Shown piece after piece: positions 52,505 through 62,426 of a stretch of DNA of 64,000 bases (the stretch's first letter is position 1; the number at the start of each line of letters is the position of its first letter). The notes below the pieces were generated by a model, which saw nothing but the letters and a program-made list of their open reading frames with translations, had not been told where the DNA came from and ran no database searches. The stretch lies in assembly GCF_022398315.1 (NCBI RefSeq), contig NZ_JAKEVF010000003.1:252087-316086 (forward strand), read 5' to 3'. This stretch comes from Shewanella sp. Isolate11 (GTDB taxonomy: Bacteria > Pseudomonadota > Gammaproteobacteria > Enterobacterales > Shewanellaceae). Position numbers and translations under genes: made by a program.

Positions 52505-53125
52505 TTGGCTATTAATTTTGAGACCAGCACAAACATTGAACATGGTTATGTATTAAAGCCCCATATAGAAAAAGACATGGAAGAATTTCCTATAATCTAT
52601 GATAGGTTTTGTGCAGCAATTTATATGGCAACAATGGCTTGTAGCAAGTCAAATACTCCTCAAATTAGTGAAGAAGCAAGAAAATCCGCTTATTTAAGGG
52701 CATCCCTAGCTGAGTTTGCAGGGCTAGTAGATATACTAAGCGTTACGATGCCGCACATCCCTAAGTATCTATATAGCCATTATAAAAGTAGCAATGCCTT
52801 ATTTCATATGCTTAATCTACTCAGAAATTACAATATACATTTGGCCAAGAGTTCTCTTGAGCAAAAGACCATAAAAATTCGATATCTTTTTGATATGGAG
52901 AATGAGCACGATCGCACAATTGATTACATCTCAAACCTATCCGTGACAGAGTTAATGCGATTAAATTGCGCAAAATGCTATACAAGAAAACAGTTAGAAG
53001 AACTAGTGCAATATTTCGAGTATCAGCAGCATGAATTCGGGATTCAAACTTTAATCGAGAAAGGTATATTAGATTTTTCTGAACATGTTTTGGAGCTCTT
53101 AAAGAATACATCTAAAAAGGAATAA
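52505..53125 (+). CDS. Unrecognised protein, AT-rich orphan gene
   Basis: 206 residues beginning MAINFETSTNIEHGYVLKP from a TTG at 52505, which has GGAG 5 nt upstream; a TTG at 52490 precedes that Shine-Dalgarno and is less likely. The product is soluble, mostly helical, with no signal peptide or membrane segment. Features: SEEARKSAYLRASLAEFAG, and near the C-terminus KCYTRKQLEELVQYFEYQQHEFG. Base composition is clearly more A/T-rich than neighbours, the gene stands alone, and repeat blocks lie on both sides, all suggesting recent acquisition. I cannot assign a function. Confidence 0.75.
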   Translation: MAINFETSTNIEHGYVLKPHIEKDMEEFPIIYDRFCAAIYMATMACSKSNTPQISEEARKSAYLRASLAEFAGLVDILSVTMPHIPKYLYSHYKSSNALFHMLNLLRNYNIHLAKSSLEQKTIKIRYLFDMENEHDRTIDYISNLSVTELMRLNCAKCYTRKQLEELVQYFEYQQHEFGIQTLIEKGILDFSEHVLELLKNTSKKE

Positions 53126-53294
53126 TGGGGTTGGGAAGAATAATGTGAAATAGCCTCAAGTTTAATTCTAAACTAATTCGTTTAAGTGTAGTGGATAACA
53201 GATATTGGCCACTGTTTTGTAAATTACTGTAATAACTTGGAGTCTATCATTAGATAAAATTATGTCATTAGCACTAGTTTGTAACTAACTTAGC

Positions 53295-53510
53295 GGCAAA
53301 ACCAAGTTAGCTTTTTAATTAGCGACTCGCACCAAATGAAGTAACATCGAAGAGATTAAATAACCCTGTGTAAACGCGGTTTTGACCTTCGAAATCATGG
53401 ATGATTTCGCAGAGCCCACATGGACGTGCTTGCGGCGTGCCAAAAGCGTGTTTGCACATTCGCTCACCGCAGGTGATAGATTGCCATGAAGGCACACTTT
53501 CAAACACCCT
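53295..53510. repeat. Direct repeat copy 1 (right of the orphan gene)
   Basis: Starts GGCAAAACCAAGTTAGCTTTT, runs through AAATGAAGTAACATCGAAGAGA, AACGCGGTTTTG and ATGATTTCGCAGAGCC to GTGTTTGCACATT. Contains a perfect 20-bp palindrome at 53390-53409 (cgaaatcatgg/atgatttcg arms). Spurious frames in this block look like shadow translations, not genes. Confidence 0.75.
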
Positions 53511-53590
53511 TTCCAAAAAGAACTCAGCCAAACGCTACACAGCAAATAACAAAAATGCCAAACCTTCATTTCAAGGCCAATCCATTTTGG

Positions 53591-53935
53591 GGCAAAACCA
53601 AGTTAGCTTTTGAATTAGTGAATCACATCAAATGAAGTAACATCGAAGAGAGTTAATAACCCTGCTCAAACGCGGTTTTGGCCTTCGAAATCATGGCCGA
53701 AAATGTTCCTGACATCTTTCGGCATTCCCAACTTCCTTGTAGGTCAGATGATTTCGCAGAGCCGATATGGACGACGCACAACGATATCCCTATCTAAAAG
53801 CCAGTTCGACAATCCCTGTCTCTCGTTCGTGGGCTCGAAGCTACGCTTCACTCACTGTGCCAAAAAGCGTGTTTGCACATTCCCTGCGGGACAGGCGATA
53901 AGTAACAATGAAGTGGCAACATCAAACACAGCCAC
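53591..53935. repeat. Direct repeat copy 2 with modular insertions
   Basis: Same order of segments as copy 1 with high identity in the shared parts, but a 51-bp segment (53697-53747) is inserted exactly at the centre of the palindrome, and a further ~80-bp segment (about 53772-53860) is inserted before the GTGTTTGCACATT module. The 868-bp gap 53126-53993 holds no gene that I can support. Confidence 0.75.
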
Positions 53936-53993
53936 CGATACCAAATCAGCCTGAAGCTAAACTAAAATGTGAAACGGTTAACACCTTAACCAG

Positions 53994-55070
53994 CTAGAAT
54001 CCGAGATCCAATTGCCCGCCATCCACTTCTTCAGAGTCAGAAATGACAGCGCCACTCTCTAATCCCACCGAGACCCCCAATAACCGAATACCGCGTCCGG
54101 CTCGGCGTTCTAACGCCTGAGTTAACAGATCATAAAACAGTTTCACCGAAACCTGATCGCTGCGATGTTCTATGGTGGTCTGTTTGAAATCATCAAACTT
54201 GAGTTTCACCACTTGCTTGCTGATCCTGCGCGATTTAGCGCTGCGCGTGAGGCGGGTATCTAGCTCTTGCAGCAGTTGTGGCATCACCTGTTCACACTGT
54301 TCATAGGTATAAATATCTTGCGCCAAAGTAGTTTCGACGCCCACCGATTTGCGCTCTCTATGGGGCGAGATACCACGGGCATCGATTCCTTTTGCCCGCT
54401 CGGATAACACCAAGCCGAACTTACCAAAACGCTCGACTAAGGCGGCCTTCGAATACTGCTGTACATCGGCGCAGGTCAATAAACCTAACTGTTCAAGTTT
54501 GGCAGCGGTGACTTTACCGACGCCAGGGATCTTAATCAGTGGTAGGGTTAGTACAAAGTCATCCACCTGCTCGGGGGGGATCACGTATTGGCCATTGGGC
54601 TTATTTAAATCTGAGGCGATTTTGGCTAAAAACTTAACCGGGGCGATGCCCGCCGATGCGGTGAGTCCAGTAAGTTCAAAAATCTCTTGGCGAATAGACT
54701 GAGCAATCAAAGTCGCTGAGCCTTGGTGCACCTTGCAGTCAGTGACATCCAGATAGGCTTCATCTAACGACAGAGGCTCAATCAACTCGGTATAGCGAGC
54801 AAATACACTGCGGATCTGCGCCGATACTTCCTTGTATACCGACATGCGTCCAGATACGAGAATGAGATTCGGACAGAGCTTTAATGCATAAGCCGATGCC
54901 ATTGCCGAACGCACACCAAATTTTCGCGCTTCATAATTACAAGTACTGATCACCCCGCGGCGATCGCTACGCCCGCCCACCGCAATGGGTTTACCTTGTA
55001 ATTCAGGAAAATCGCGCATTTCAACGGCAGCGAAGAAACAATCCATATCTACATGGATAATCTTTTTCAT
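53994..55070 (-). CDS. dinB: DNA polymerase IV
   Basis: Y-family translesion polymerase induced by DNA damage. 358 residues; catalytic carboxylates in [12 protein letters not shown] and [22 protein letters not shown] helix-hairpin-helix, [11 protein letters not shown] little-finger domain. The last residues QLDLGF match the sliding-clamp-binding motif. A LexA box lies just upstream, supporting SOS control. Confidence 0.96.
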   Translation of the reverse strand: MKKIIHVDMDCFFAAVEMRDFPELQGKPIAVGGRSDRRGVISTCNYEARKFGVRSAMASAYALKLCPNLILVSGRMSVYKEVSAQIRSVFARYTELIEPLSLDEAYLDVTDCKVHQGSATLIAQSIRQEIFELTGLTASAGIAPVKFLAKIASDLNKPNGQYVIPPEQVDDFVLTLPLIKIPGVGKVTAAKLEQLGLLTCADVQQYSKAALVERFGKFGLVLSERAKGIDARGISPHRERKSVGVETTLAQDIYTYEQCEQVMPQLLQELDTRLTRSAKSRRISKQVVKLKFDDFKQTTIEHRSDQVSVKLFYDLLTQALERRAGRGIRLLGVSVGLESGAVISDSEEVDGGQLDLGF

Positions 55071-55097
55071 CGACGGTTACCTCCACCGCCAAGAATA

Positions 55098-55113
55098 CTG
55101 TATATTTAAACAG
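55098..55113. promoter_or_regulatory. LexA (SOS) box of dinB
   Basis: CTGTATATTTAAACAG matches the gammaproteobacterial LexA consensus CTGT-N8-ACAG, 28 bp upstream of the dinB start. Confidence 0.88.
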
Positions 55114-55209
55114 TGCTCAATATACAAAATGCTCCAAGGGCAAAAGTTTGCTCTTTGCCAGCAGGCATTCAGCATTCACACCAATCAGCGGCGCTGAATC
55201 GAGAAATAA

Positions 55210-55235
55210 AAAAAGTAGCCCGTAGGCTACTTTTT
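55210..55235 (-). terminator. Intrinsic terminator after the chemoreceptor gene
   Basis: aaaaagtagcc/ggctacttttt, an 11-bp perfect stem with tetraloop cgta and symmetrical runs, 50 bp after the chemoreceptor stop. Confidence 0.88.
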
Positions 55236-55284
55236 AGACCGATATTAACAATAACAGTAAATGGGGTTTCCCCCTGATTTTAAC

Positions 55285-57288
55285 TTAAATCTTAAACTGC
55301 TGAATATTGTCCGAGAGTGCGACTGTCACCTGTTGGAACTGACGCAGGCTGTCGCTAAGGGCTTCGCTGGAAGCTAGCGACTCATCCGATAAACCACGGA
55401 CATTCTCAATATTACAGGCAACCTCTTCGGCTACCACGGCTTGCTGACCAATAGCGCTGGTGATTTCTATAGTTTGCTGCTGAATGGCTGAAATTGCACC
55501 CGAAATACTCGCCAGCGCCGTTTCAACCTGACTGGTAAGATCTTGGCTGATATTGGCCTGCTCGACTCCTGACTCCATCACCTGCTCGGCTTCTAAGGCG
55601 TTCTGCTGTAGCGTTTGAATGATCTCTTGAATGTTAGCGGTTGAGTCTTGAGTGCGTGACGCCAGCGTACGTACTTCATCGGCAACCACCGCAAAACCAC
55701 GCCCCTGCTCACCCGCTCTTGCCGCTTCAATTGCAGCATTTAGCGCTAACAAGTTAGTTTGTTCGGCAATACCGCGGATCACACTAAGCACTTCACCAAT
55801 CTGCTCTGAGCTAGTTCGTAAATGCCTGATCACCCCTGCCGCTTCGACAACTTGATTTGAAAGCGTTGCCATGCCTTGTGAAGCTTGCGCTACGATAGCG
55901 GTACCAGCATTCGATTCAGACTCGGCTTGTTCGGCAAATTCAGCGGCTCGCTGAGCACTATTGGCCATCTCTTGCGAGGTGTGTGCCATCTCGGTTGCCG
56001 CTGTAGCGACTGACGCGATCTCTTGCTTTTGTTGAGTCACGTTGACTAAGGCTTGCTCACACACGACTACTGCATTTTCGACGCCGGTATCAACCTTGAC
56101 AGTCAGATCACGAGTCTGTTGCAGCATGGTTTGCACTTTCACTGCAAACTGATTAAATGCCGCACCTAGTTGGCCAATTTCATCTTCTCTGTCCATGTGA
56201 ATACGCTGAGACAGATCGCTATCGCCCTGGGCAATATCTTTCATTGCCGCCAATAGTTTATTCATTTGGGTTCTGAAGGGTTGCAACATCAACCATACTG
56301 TCAGGCCCATTAATAACATCAACACAACCGCTAAAATGGTAGCGCTAAACATCGCCTCCTGTACTGGCGCTTCAATCACCTTCATTGGCAACATAAAGCC
56401 CAAATACCAGTGTTGCTGCGGATATTCACCGCCCACACTAACGTAGCTAACTCGTTGCTCAACCCCTTTAAAAGTGACTTCAGCAAAACCTGAACTGGCA
56501 CCTTGAGTCATCTGCTTAGTTAACTTTGCAAAGCCTTGAGTTTGTTTGAATTGGCTATCGACTTTTGCCGCATTGGTTCCGGGAGGAAAAGCATCGGTAA
56601 AGCCAGGAAAATAAACCAGCTTGCCGTCTTCGGTGATTAAGAAAGCCTGACCTTGGCCTTGATATTTAAGTGACGCCAGCAGCTCACTGCCAATAGTATC
56701 GATTAAGATGTCCATGCCACCAATACCGATAAACTCGCCTTGAGGGTTACGAATAACCGACTTTACCGTTGCAGAGATAGAACCATCGTTGGCATCGACA
56801 GCGGGATCGGTAACATACATCCCATTTTTATCTATCCCTTCTTGCCACCATGGGCGCTTGTTGGTGTAGTAACTGGCATCGTTATAGCGTCCATTTAAGT
56901 CAAAGTATTCGAACGTATTGGCCGAGCCAAAAAACACCGATTTAATATCGCTATCGGTATCGGAGAAATGACGGAAATACTTCACCAGATCTTGGTAGCG
57001 AGGATCATTATCGACATTACTGAGTCTTTGCTTGTAATTGCTAAACCAGTCGAGCACCGCAGGAGAAGAGAATACCGCATCAACAACTTTGGCCTTTGCG
57101 ATAAAGTAACTACTAACCTCATGGGATTTAAGAGTAACTAGGCTGGTTAAATCACTGTCGATTTGTGCTCGTGTACGCTCACTCTCTACATTGACCAAGT
57201 AAACAGAAACCAATATCAGTAATACCGCTAACGCTCCCACAATAGAAGCCACTAACTGCAAACTTAAAGAGCGTTTAATCATGCCCAT
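55285..57288 (-). CDS. Methyl-accepting chemotaxis protein (dCache sensor)
   Basis: 667 residues: TM1 about 10-32; periplasmic dCache-type double-PAS sensor to about 310; TM2 about 314-336; HAMP to about 390; cytoplasmic signalling domain with the hairpin tip [37 protein letters not shown] split across the CheA/CheW contact. In the sensor, Y140/Y141, R145, W147 and W148 (NKRPWWQ), then Y158 and D161, approximate the amino-acid-binding dCache motif, so an amino acid or related ligand is possible (inference). AAGGA lies 6 nt before the ATG. Monocistronic. Confidence 0.93.
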   Translation of the reverse strand: MGMIKRSLSLQLVASIVGALAVLLILVSVYLVNVESERTRAQIDSDLTSLVTLKSHEVSSYFIAKAKVVDAVFSSPAVLDWFSNYKQRLSNVDNDPRYQDLVKYFRHFSDTDSDIKSVFFGSANTFEYFDLNGRYNDASYYTNKRPWWQEGIDKNGMYVTDPAVDANDGSISATVKSVIRNPQGEFIGIGGMDILIDTIGSELLASLKYQGQGQAFLITEDGKLVYFPGFTDAFPPGTNAAKVDSQFKQTQGFAKLTKQMTQGASSGFAEVTFKGVEQRVSYVSVGGEYPQQHWYLGFMLPMKVIEAPVQEAMFSATILAVVLMLLMGLTVWLMLQPFRTQMNKLLAAMKDIAQGDSDLSQRIHMDREDEIGQLGAAFNQFAVKVQTMLQQTRDLTVKVDTGVENAVVVCEQALVNVTQQKQEIASVATAATEMAHTSQEMANSAQRAAEFAEQAESESNAGTAIVAQASQGMATLSNQVVEAAGVIRHLRTSSEQIGEVLSVIRGIAEQTNLLALNAAIEAARAGEQGRGFAVVADEVRTLASRTQDSTANIQEIIQTLQQNALEAEQVMESGVEQANISQDLTSQVETALASISGAISAIQQQTIEITSAIGQQAVVAEEVACNIENVRGLSDESLASSEALSDSLRQFQQVTVALSDNIQQFKI

Positions 57289-57431
57289 TACACATCCTTT
57301 TTGTCGTTATAGTTATAAGGTGGACATAATAATTTAACAGAATTTTTTTCAGATGAAATGGGGCTAAGCTAATTTAAATGTTACAAATAGCTATTGGCTC
57401 TAGCTAATACCAAGCAGTATAAGTCATTAAC

Positions 57432-57474
57432 AAAAAACCGATATCCGCTGACGAAACAACGAAGATATCGGTTT
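57432..57474 (-). terminator. Probable terminator of the bacterioferritin operon
   Basis: 11-bp perfect stem aaaccgatatc/gatatcggttt with an 18-nt loop and T-run on the minus strand, about 95 bp after the last bfr stop. Confidence 0.7.
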
Positions 57475-57569
57475 AGGAGTTATCTATTGCAACTTACCTT
57501 TATAAATCGTTGCTCAGTTCTGGGTCGCAGAGCTTAACGATTTTGCCTGAATGTAGCGGCAAAGGCGCA

Positions 57570-58037
57570 TTACATCTTAGATTGTAAGTAGTTCTGTAAC
57601 CCAACCTTGTCAATTAAGCCTAACTGCTTCTCTAACCAATACATATGATCTGACTCGGTCTCTTCGAGTAGCACTTCAAGTAGCTCACGCGAGGCGTAAT
57701 CTTTCTTATCCTCACATAAAGCGATAGCCTTACGTAAATTGTCGGCGACCTGATATTCATAATTTAGGTCGTTTTGCAGCATCTGCTGGGGGTTCTCACC
57801 GATATTAAGGGCTTCACGACTAGCAACGTCGGGCTTGCCTTCGAGAAATAGGATACGCTCGACTAACTTCTTAGCGTGTTCACGTTCATCATCAGACTCA
57901 TGAGAAATACGCTCATGCAGCTCAGTTAAGCCCCAATCGTCATACATCAAACCATGAACGAAATATTGGTCCATCGCCGATAGTTCACCCGTCAGTAGTT
58001 GATTGAGTGTATCGATAACTTGTGGATCACCTTTCAT
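57570..58037 (-). CDS. bfr: Bacterioferritin, ferroxidase-type subunit
   Basis: Iron-storage ferritin-like protein, 155 residues, four-helix bundle. Compared with E. coli Bfr, ferroxidase ligands E18, E51, H54, E94 are present, and E128/H131 match E127/H130 after a one-residue insertion. Position 52 is Arg, not the heme-ligating Met, so this subunit should oxidise iron but not bind the intersubunit heme with its own ligand. Second gene of the pair, 10 bp after the upstream bfr. Function is known from the family; the residue split is read here. Confidence 0.93.
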   Translation of the reverse strand: MKGDPQVIDTLNQLLTGELSAMDQYFVHGLMYDDWGLTELHERISHESDDEREHAKKLVERILFLEGKPDVASREALNIGENPQQMLQNDLNYEYQVADNLRKAIALCEDKKDYASRELLEVLLEETESDHMYWLEKQLGLIDKVGLQNYLQSKM

Positions 58038-58047
58038 CTTAATCTCC

Positions 58048-58521
58048 TTATTCTGACTCTATCTGCGTCTGTAAATAGTTTTGAATACCTGTCATGGCAA
58101 TCAAATCTTGCTGCGCTTCAATCCAGTCGAGGTACTCCTCTTCATCTTCGAGAATATCTTCGAGGATCTCACGGCTGATATAATCTTGCTCAGTCTCACA
58201 TAACAAGATCACTTCACGCAGTTCGACGAGTTGTTCTTCAAGCATGGTTTTATCACACTGCAACATCTCTTCTGGTTTTTCACCAATTCGCAGTTTTTCT
58301 AGCTGTTGTAAATTAGGTAAGCCTTCAAGAAACAATACCCGTTCGATAAGCTTGTCGGCATGCTTCATATCCTTGATCGACTTTTTATAACACTTCTCGT
58401 TGAGCTCTTCTAAACCCCAATTTTTATACATGCGGGCATGCAGAAAATATTGGTTAATCGCTGTTAATTCAAAAGTCAGTATCTTATTGAGCTGACGAAT
58501 TACATTAGGATGGCCTTTCAT
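58048..58521 (-). CDS. bfr: Bacterioferritin, heme-type subunit
   Basis: 157 residues, paralogous to the following gene. It keeps Met52 (KDMKHAD), the axial heme ligand, with E18, H54 and E127, but E51 is Asp, position 94 is Leu and H130 is Tyr, so the ferroxidase centre looks degenerate. The two subunits therefore complement each other and probably co-assemble, as in other bacteria with paired bacterioferritins. A Fur-type box about 100 bp upstream suggests iron control. Confidence 0.93.
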   Translation of the reverse strand: MKGHPNVIRQLNKILTFELTAINQYFLHARMYKNWGLEELNEKCYKKSIKDMKHADKLIERVLFLEGLPNLQQLEKLRIGEKPEEMLQCDKTMLEEQLVELREVILLCETEQDYISREILEDILEDEEEYLDWIEAQQDLIAMTGIQNYLQTQIESE

Positions 58522-58618
58522 CTGATATCCCTATTGTGAAAAATTGATTTAGATCAATTTCTATACTAGGACAAAAAAAATGCAAAAACAAATTAACATT
58601 AAATTTCAATTGGTTACA

Positions 58619-58640
58619 AAAGAAAATCATTCTCATTAGC
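58619..58640. promoter_or_regulatory. Fur-type box upstream of the bacterioferritin operon
   Basis: AAAATCATTCTCATT (reverse AATGAGAATGATTTT) fits the Fur box with its characteristic GAGAATGATTTTC core. Placement about 100 bp upstream of the heme-type bfr start allows activation or repression; direction is not readable. Confidence 0.65.
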
Positions 58641-58773
58641 AATTCGTTTAAGATTAAAAAACCTATAAAATCAATTCACTTGATGACCATAGCTTGAGTC
58701 GATGATGCTTAGAATAAATCTGTGTAAATGAGAGTGTTTTAATAAGGAACAACGCTGAGGACTAGGCAAAGAG

Positions 58774-58888
58774 CAACCTGAGATCTGGATAAGCAGAATC
58801 GCTTAATAGGTATATTTTCAAAACAATCATTTATACCATTGATTTAGCTTGCTAAATTTTCGACACTCGTTATCCCAAGTTCAGGTTA
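58774..58888. repeat. MITE-like element in the bfr-nqrM gap
   Basis: About 115 bp bounded by imperfect 19-bp inverted ends: CAACCTGAGATCTGGATAA at 58774-58792 and the complement of TTATCCCAAGTTCAGGTTA at 58870-58888. It contains an internal GGTATA/TATACC inverted repeat and no coding frame. It lies in the 522-bp gap between the bacterioferritins and nqrM. Confidence 0.5.
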
Positions 58889-58933
58889 AGTAGATTCAGT
58901 GGGGAGGAAGAGCGGCTTTTATTGTTGAGGCAA

Positions 58934-58965
58934 TAAAAAAGGCTCTATGGATAGAACCTTTTAAA
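58934..58965 (-). terminator. Intrinsic terminator after nqrM
   Basis: aaaaggctcta/tagaacctttt stem with one mismatch and a tetraloop, T-run on the minus strand, about 80 bp downstream of nqrM. Likely end of the nqr-apbE-nqrM operon. Confidence 0.75.
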
Positions 58966-59043
58966 TCAGTGAAGCACTTATATGTAGATGTCACTTACAG
59001 CAATCGTTTGCTAACTTGGCGTTGCTAAATTTAGCTTTGCCAA

Positions 59044-59265
59044 TCAAATAATGCGGTTTTTAGTGAGTTTTTCCTGTCTGGCCTCTTCGGCCATTTTGGC
59101 TTTACGCTTATCACAGGGATCATCGCAGTCACAGGCTTTATCGATACCTAAGGCACCTAAGCCACCACAGCTGCCCGCTACGGCTTTTTGCTTAATAATG
59201 TAACCAATTGACATTAAGACAAAAAACAGAAGTAATACTACAAAAGCTGCTAAAAAAGTGCCCAT
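59044..59265 (-). CDS. nqrM: Na+-NQR maturation protein NqrM
   Basis: Small membrane protein required to mature Na+-translocating NADH:quinone reductase, probably by delivering iron to the NqrD/NqrE centre. 73 residues: one N-terminal TM segment (FLAAFVVLLLFFVLMSIGYII), then the conserved Cys cluster GSCGGLGALGIDKACDCDDPC and a charged tail. The ATG at 59265 has GGAG 6 nt upstream. It sits behind apbE, the usual arrangement. Confidence 0.92.
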   Translation of the reverse strand: MGTFLAAFVVLLLFFVLMSIGYIIKQKAVAGSCGGLGALGIDKACDCDDPCDKRKAKMAEEARQEKLTKNRII

Positions 59266-59380
59266 CACTTACTCCAGTTGTCATTGTTCAGACAAAAGCC
59301 AAACGACACAAAAATAATAAAACCATCACTGCTTGAGCTTGAATCCGGCAAGCATCAGCATTAAAGCGCGCCTTATTCTA

Positions 59381-60397
59381 TCACAATCCAACAAAAGGCT
59401 TAAAGGCATCACTGTAATAGACCTTGAAGCCCTCGGCTTGCTTTTCAATTAGCATGATAGCTAGGTTTTGCTCTTTAGCCAGCTTCAATGAAGCCTCTGT
59501 ACCTAACACCATCATGGCTGTGGCATAACCATCGGCAATCATACTTTGAGGGTGCAACACTGTCACCGAAGCCAGTTTGTGGTCAACAGGATAACCGTTC
59601 CTAGGATCGATAATGTGAGTGAAGCGCTGACCTTCCTCTTCGTAGTAGTTACGGTAATCACCAGAGGTAGCCATTGCCATGTTACCCGGTTCAATCACTT
59701 GCTGAACCGCGCGTTCGTCAACATCTGGCTGCTCTATGGCAATACGCCACGCACTATCATCGGCTTTAACACCGTAAACACTGACTTCGCCACCAATCTC
59801 AACTAAGTAACCTTTAGGTTGATACTTAGCTAAAATGCTAGCCACTTTATCAACCCCAAAACCTTTAGCAATTGAAGACAAGTCCACATATAAAGTAGCA
59901 ATATCTTTGCTTAAGGTACGGCCATCGACAAACAGGTGTTGAATTCCAGTTTTAGCTTTAGTCTCAGCGATCAGTTCAGGGCTTGGCACTTTGATCGGAC
60001 GCTTATCTGGCCCGAAGCCCCACAAATTAACCAATGGACCTAGGGTAATATCCAAGGCGCCATCAGTCTTGTTATACAAGTCGATACCGGTTTTAATCAC
60101 TTTAGCGGTATCTGGAGACACCTGAATTTTAGCGGCAAGCGTCATCTGGTTAAATTGCGACAACTCCGACTTTTTACGGTAAGTCGACATCTGATCATTA
60201 ACCGCTTCTAGGGCTAAATCGATTTCAGCCTGCAACAGTTGTTCATCAGGAAATTGCTCCCCACCGACAAATTTAATGTGGTAGGTGGTGCCCATGGTAT
60301 TACCCGACAACGAGATAGTTTCTAGCGGTTTAGCACAAGCTGAAACAAAAAAGGCTAGTCCGATGAAGACTAACCCCTTTACTAAGGTCTTAAACAT
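59381..60397 (-). CDS. apbE: FAD:protein FMN transferase (ApbE lipoprotein)
   Basis: Attaches FMN covalently to Thr of NqrB and NqrC. About 338 residues with a lipoprotein signal (MFKTLVKGLVFIGLAFFVSAC, lipobox VSAC). Typical motifs: GNTMGTTYHIK, STYRKKSELSQFN, DLSSIAKGFGVDK, GGEVSVYG, ATSGDYRNYY, THIIDPRNGYP, ADGYATAMMVLG. The start is uncertain: ATG at 60397 has AAGGA 11 nt upstream, ATG at 60406 only 2 nt, and a GTG at 60424 is also possible. It lies 121 bp after nqrF with nqrM following. Confidence 0.93.
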   Translation of the reverse strand: MFKTLVKGLVFIGLAFFVSACAKPLETISLSGNTMGTTYHIKFVGGEQFPDEQLLQAEIDLALEAVNDQMSTYRKKSELSQFNQMTLAAKIQVSPDTAKVIKTGIDLYNKTDGALDITLGPLVNLWGFGPDKRPIKVPSPELIAETKAKTGIQHLFVDGRTLSKDIATLYVDLSSIAKGFGVDKVASILAKYQPKGYLVEIGGEVSVYGVKADDSAWRIAIEQPDVDERAVQQVIEPGNMAMATSGDYRNYYEEEGQRFTHIIDPRNGYPVDHKLASVTVLHPQSMIADGYATAMMVLGTEASLKLAKEQNLAIMLIEKQAEGFKVYYSDAFKPFVGL

Positions 60398-60518
60398 ATT
60401 GACCATATTCCTTAATAATTTCACTGCTTAAGTTGCTGCTCTGTCCATCCAAACACAGATAAAGTGCTTGGATGAACTGAGTAAGACTTATCGCAGATAT
60501 TATCACCAGAATTGACGA

Positions 60519-61766
60519 TTAGCCGCCGAAGTCATCCAATAAGATGTTTTCATCTTCAACGCCCAAATCTTTGAGCATACCAATAACTGCCGCGTTCATC
60601 ATTGGAGGTCCACACATATAGAACTCACAATCCTCTGGCGCGTCATGGTCACGTAGGTAGTTTTCATACAATACGTTATGGATAAAACCTGTGTAACCAT
60701 CCCAGTTATCTTCTGGTTGAGGATCAGACAGTGCAACATGCCAAACGAAATTATCGTTTTCTGCCGCTAGACCATCAAAGTCTTCAACATAGAACATTTC
60801 ACGTTTCGAACGCGCACCGTACCAGAAACTCATCTTACGCTTAGAGTTTAGGCGCTTAAGTTGGTCGAAAATGTGAGAACGCATTGGCGCCATACCAGCA
60901 CCACCACCAACGAATACCATTTCAGCGTCGGTGTCTTTAGCAAAGAACTCACCAAATGGACCTGAAATCGTCACTTTATCACCGGCTTTTAGGCTCCAGA
61001 TGAATGAAGACATCTTACCGCAAGGGAGTGACAAGTTACGTGGAGGCGGAGTCGCGATACGAACGTTAAGCATGATAATGCCTTCCTCTTCAGGATAGTT
61101 CGCCATCGAGTACGCACGAATGGTTTCTTCGTCAACTTTAGACTCAAGGTTAAAGAAGCCGAAGTGCTCCCAGTCGCCACGGTATTCAGCTGGTACGTCG
61201 AAATCAGCATATTTAACGTGGTGAGCAGGCGCTTCAATCTGAATATAACCACCGGCACGGAAAGGCACAGACTCGCCATCAGGGATCTGTAGCTTAAGCT
61301 CTTTAATGAAGGTCGCTTTGTTATCGTTAGAGATAACTTCACATTCCCACTTCTTGATACCGAAGATCTCTTCTTCCAATTCGATTTCCATGTCGCTCTT
61401 AACGTTTACCTGACAAGATAAACGGCAGCCGCCACGGGCATCGCCCTTAGAAATATGATCCATCTCAGTGGGTAGAATATCGCCACCACCTGATTTCACG
61501 ATAACTTTACATTGGCCACAAGAGCCACCGCCGCCACAAGCTGATGAAACGAAGATACCGTTTTCAGCCAATGCGCCAAGTAACTTGCCGCCTGCACCGG
61601 TTTTAATTGCTTTATCTGCATCACCATTGATGCCGATAGTGATATCGCCACTTGGTACTAGCTTAGATTTGGCGAAAAGAATCACCAAAACTAATAGCAG
61701 TACTATGGCAGTAAACATACTCACACCGAGATATACGTCGATTGGAGTAGCTTCAATAATACCCAT
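60519..61766 (-). CDS. nqrF: Na+-translocating NADH:quinone reductase subunit F
   Basis: NADH-oxidising entry subunit. 415 residues: N-terminal TM ([18 protein letters not shown]), plant-type 2Fe-2S ferredoxin domain with [12 protein letters not shown] and GCRLSC, FAD domain with RAYSMAN and GPFGEFF, and NADH domain with [13 protein letters not shown] and CGPPMM. It follows nqrE by 46 bp. Confidence 0.97.
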   Translation of the reverse strand: MGIIEATPIDVYLGVSMFTAIVLLLVLVILFAKSKLVPSGDITIGINGDADKAIKTGAGGKLLGALAENGIFVSSACGGGGSCGQCKVIVKSGGGDILPTEMDHISKGDARGGCRLSCQVNVKSDMEIELEEEIFGIKKWECEVISNDNKATFIKELKLQIPDGESVPFRAGGYIQIEAPAHHVKYADFDVPAEYRGDWEHFGFFNLESKVDEETIRAYSMANYPEEEGIIMLNVRIATPPPRNLSLPCGKMSSFIWSLKAGDKVTISGPFGEFFAKDTDAEMVFVGGGAGMAPMRSHIFDQLKRLNSKRKMSFWYGARSKREMFYVEDFDGLAAENDNFVWHVALSDPQPEDNWDGYTGFIHNVLYENYLRDHDAPEDCEFYMCGPPMMNAAVIGMLKDLGVEDENILLDDFGG

Positions 61767-61812
61767 GAACTTATCCTTTAAGGTTCAAAATCAGAAACCG
61801 TTAAGGTGCCTC

Positions 61813-62421
61813 TTACAGAGACACACCTGAAAACGACATGAAACCTAACGCCATCAAGCCAGCCGTAGCGAAGGTAATACCTAAACCACGAAGACCATTT
61901 GGCACATCAGCATATTTTAGTTTTTCGCGAATACCCGCGAGCAAGACAATCGCCAATGCCCAACCGATACCAGAACCGATGCCGAACACAAAACTTTCAC
62001 CTAGGTTGTAATCACGCTCAACCATGAAAGATACCGCACCGAAAATCGCGCAGTTTACTGTGATCAAAGGTAGAAAGATCCCCAGCGCGTTGTATAACGG
62101 TGGGAAATACTTATCCAATGCCATCTCAAGGATTTGAACTAAGGCCGCGATAACACCGATGAAGGTAATGAACTTAAGGAAGCTCAAATCTGCATCAGGT
62201 ACGCCAGCCCAAGCAAGTGCACCAGGTGCTAACAAGCCTTGATAGATAATTTGGTTAACGGGTACTGAAATCGCCAATACCACAATAACGGCAACACCTA
62301 AGCCCATAGCTGTAGTCACTTTCTTAGACACAGCCAAGAAAGTACACATACCGAGGAAGAAGGATAAAGCCATGTTTTCAATGAAAACAGAACGAATTAA
62401 CAGACTAATATAATGTTCCAT
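61813..62421 (-). CDS. nqrE: Na+-translocating NADH:quinone reductase subunit E
   Basis: 202-residue membrane subunit with six helices, structurally paired with NqrD. Cys residues in [10 protein letters not shown] and [12 protein letters not shown] provide half of the intramembrane iron site shared with NqrD. Five bp separate it from nqrD. Confidence 0.97.
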   Translation of the reverse strand: MEHYISLLIRSVFIENMALSFFLGMCTFLAVSKKVTTAMGLGVAVIVVLAISVPVNQIIYQGLLAPGALAWAGVPDADLSFLKFITFIGVIAALVQILEMALDKYFPPLYNALGIFLPLITVNCAIFGAVSFMVERDYNLGESFVFGIGSGIGWALAIVLLAGIREKLKYADVPNGLRGLGITFATAGLMALGFMSFSGVSL

Positions 62422-62426
62422 TACGC

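Noticed and set aside
53315-53569. Overlapping minus-strand frames of 70-84 codons
   Set aside because: They lie inside direct repeat copy 1; the equivalent frame in copy 2 is broken by stops, so the conservation is of DNA, not protein.
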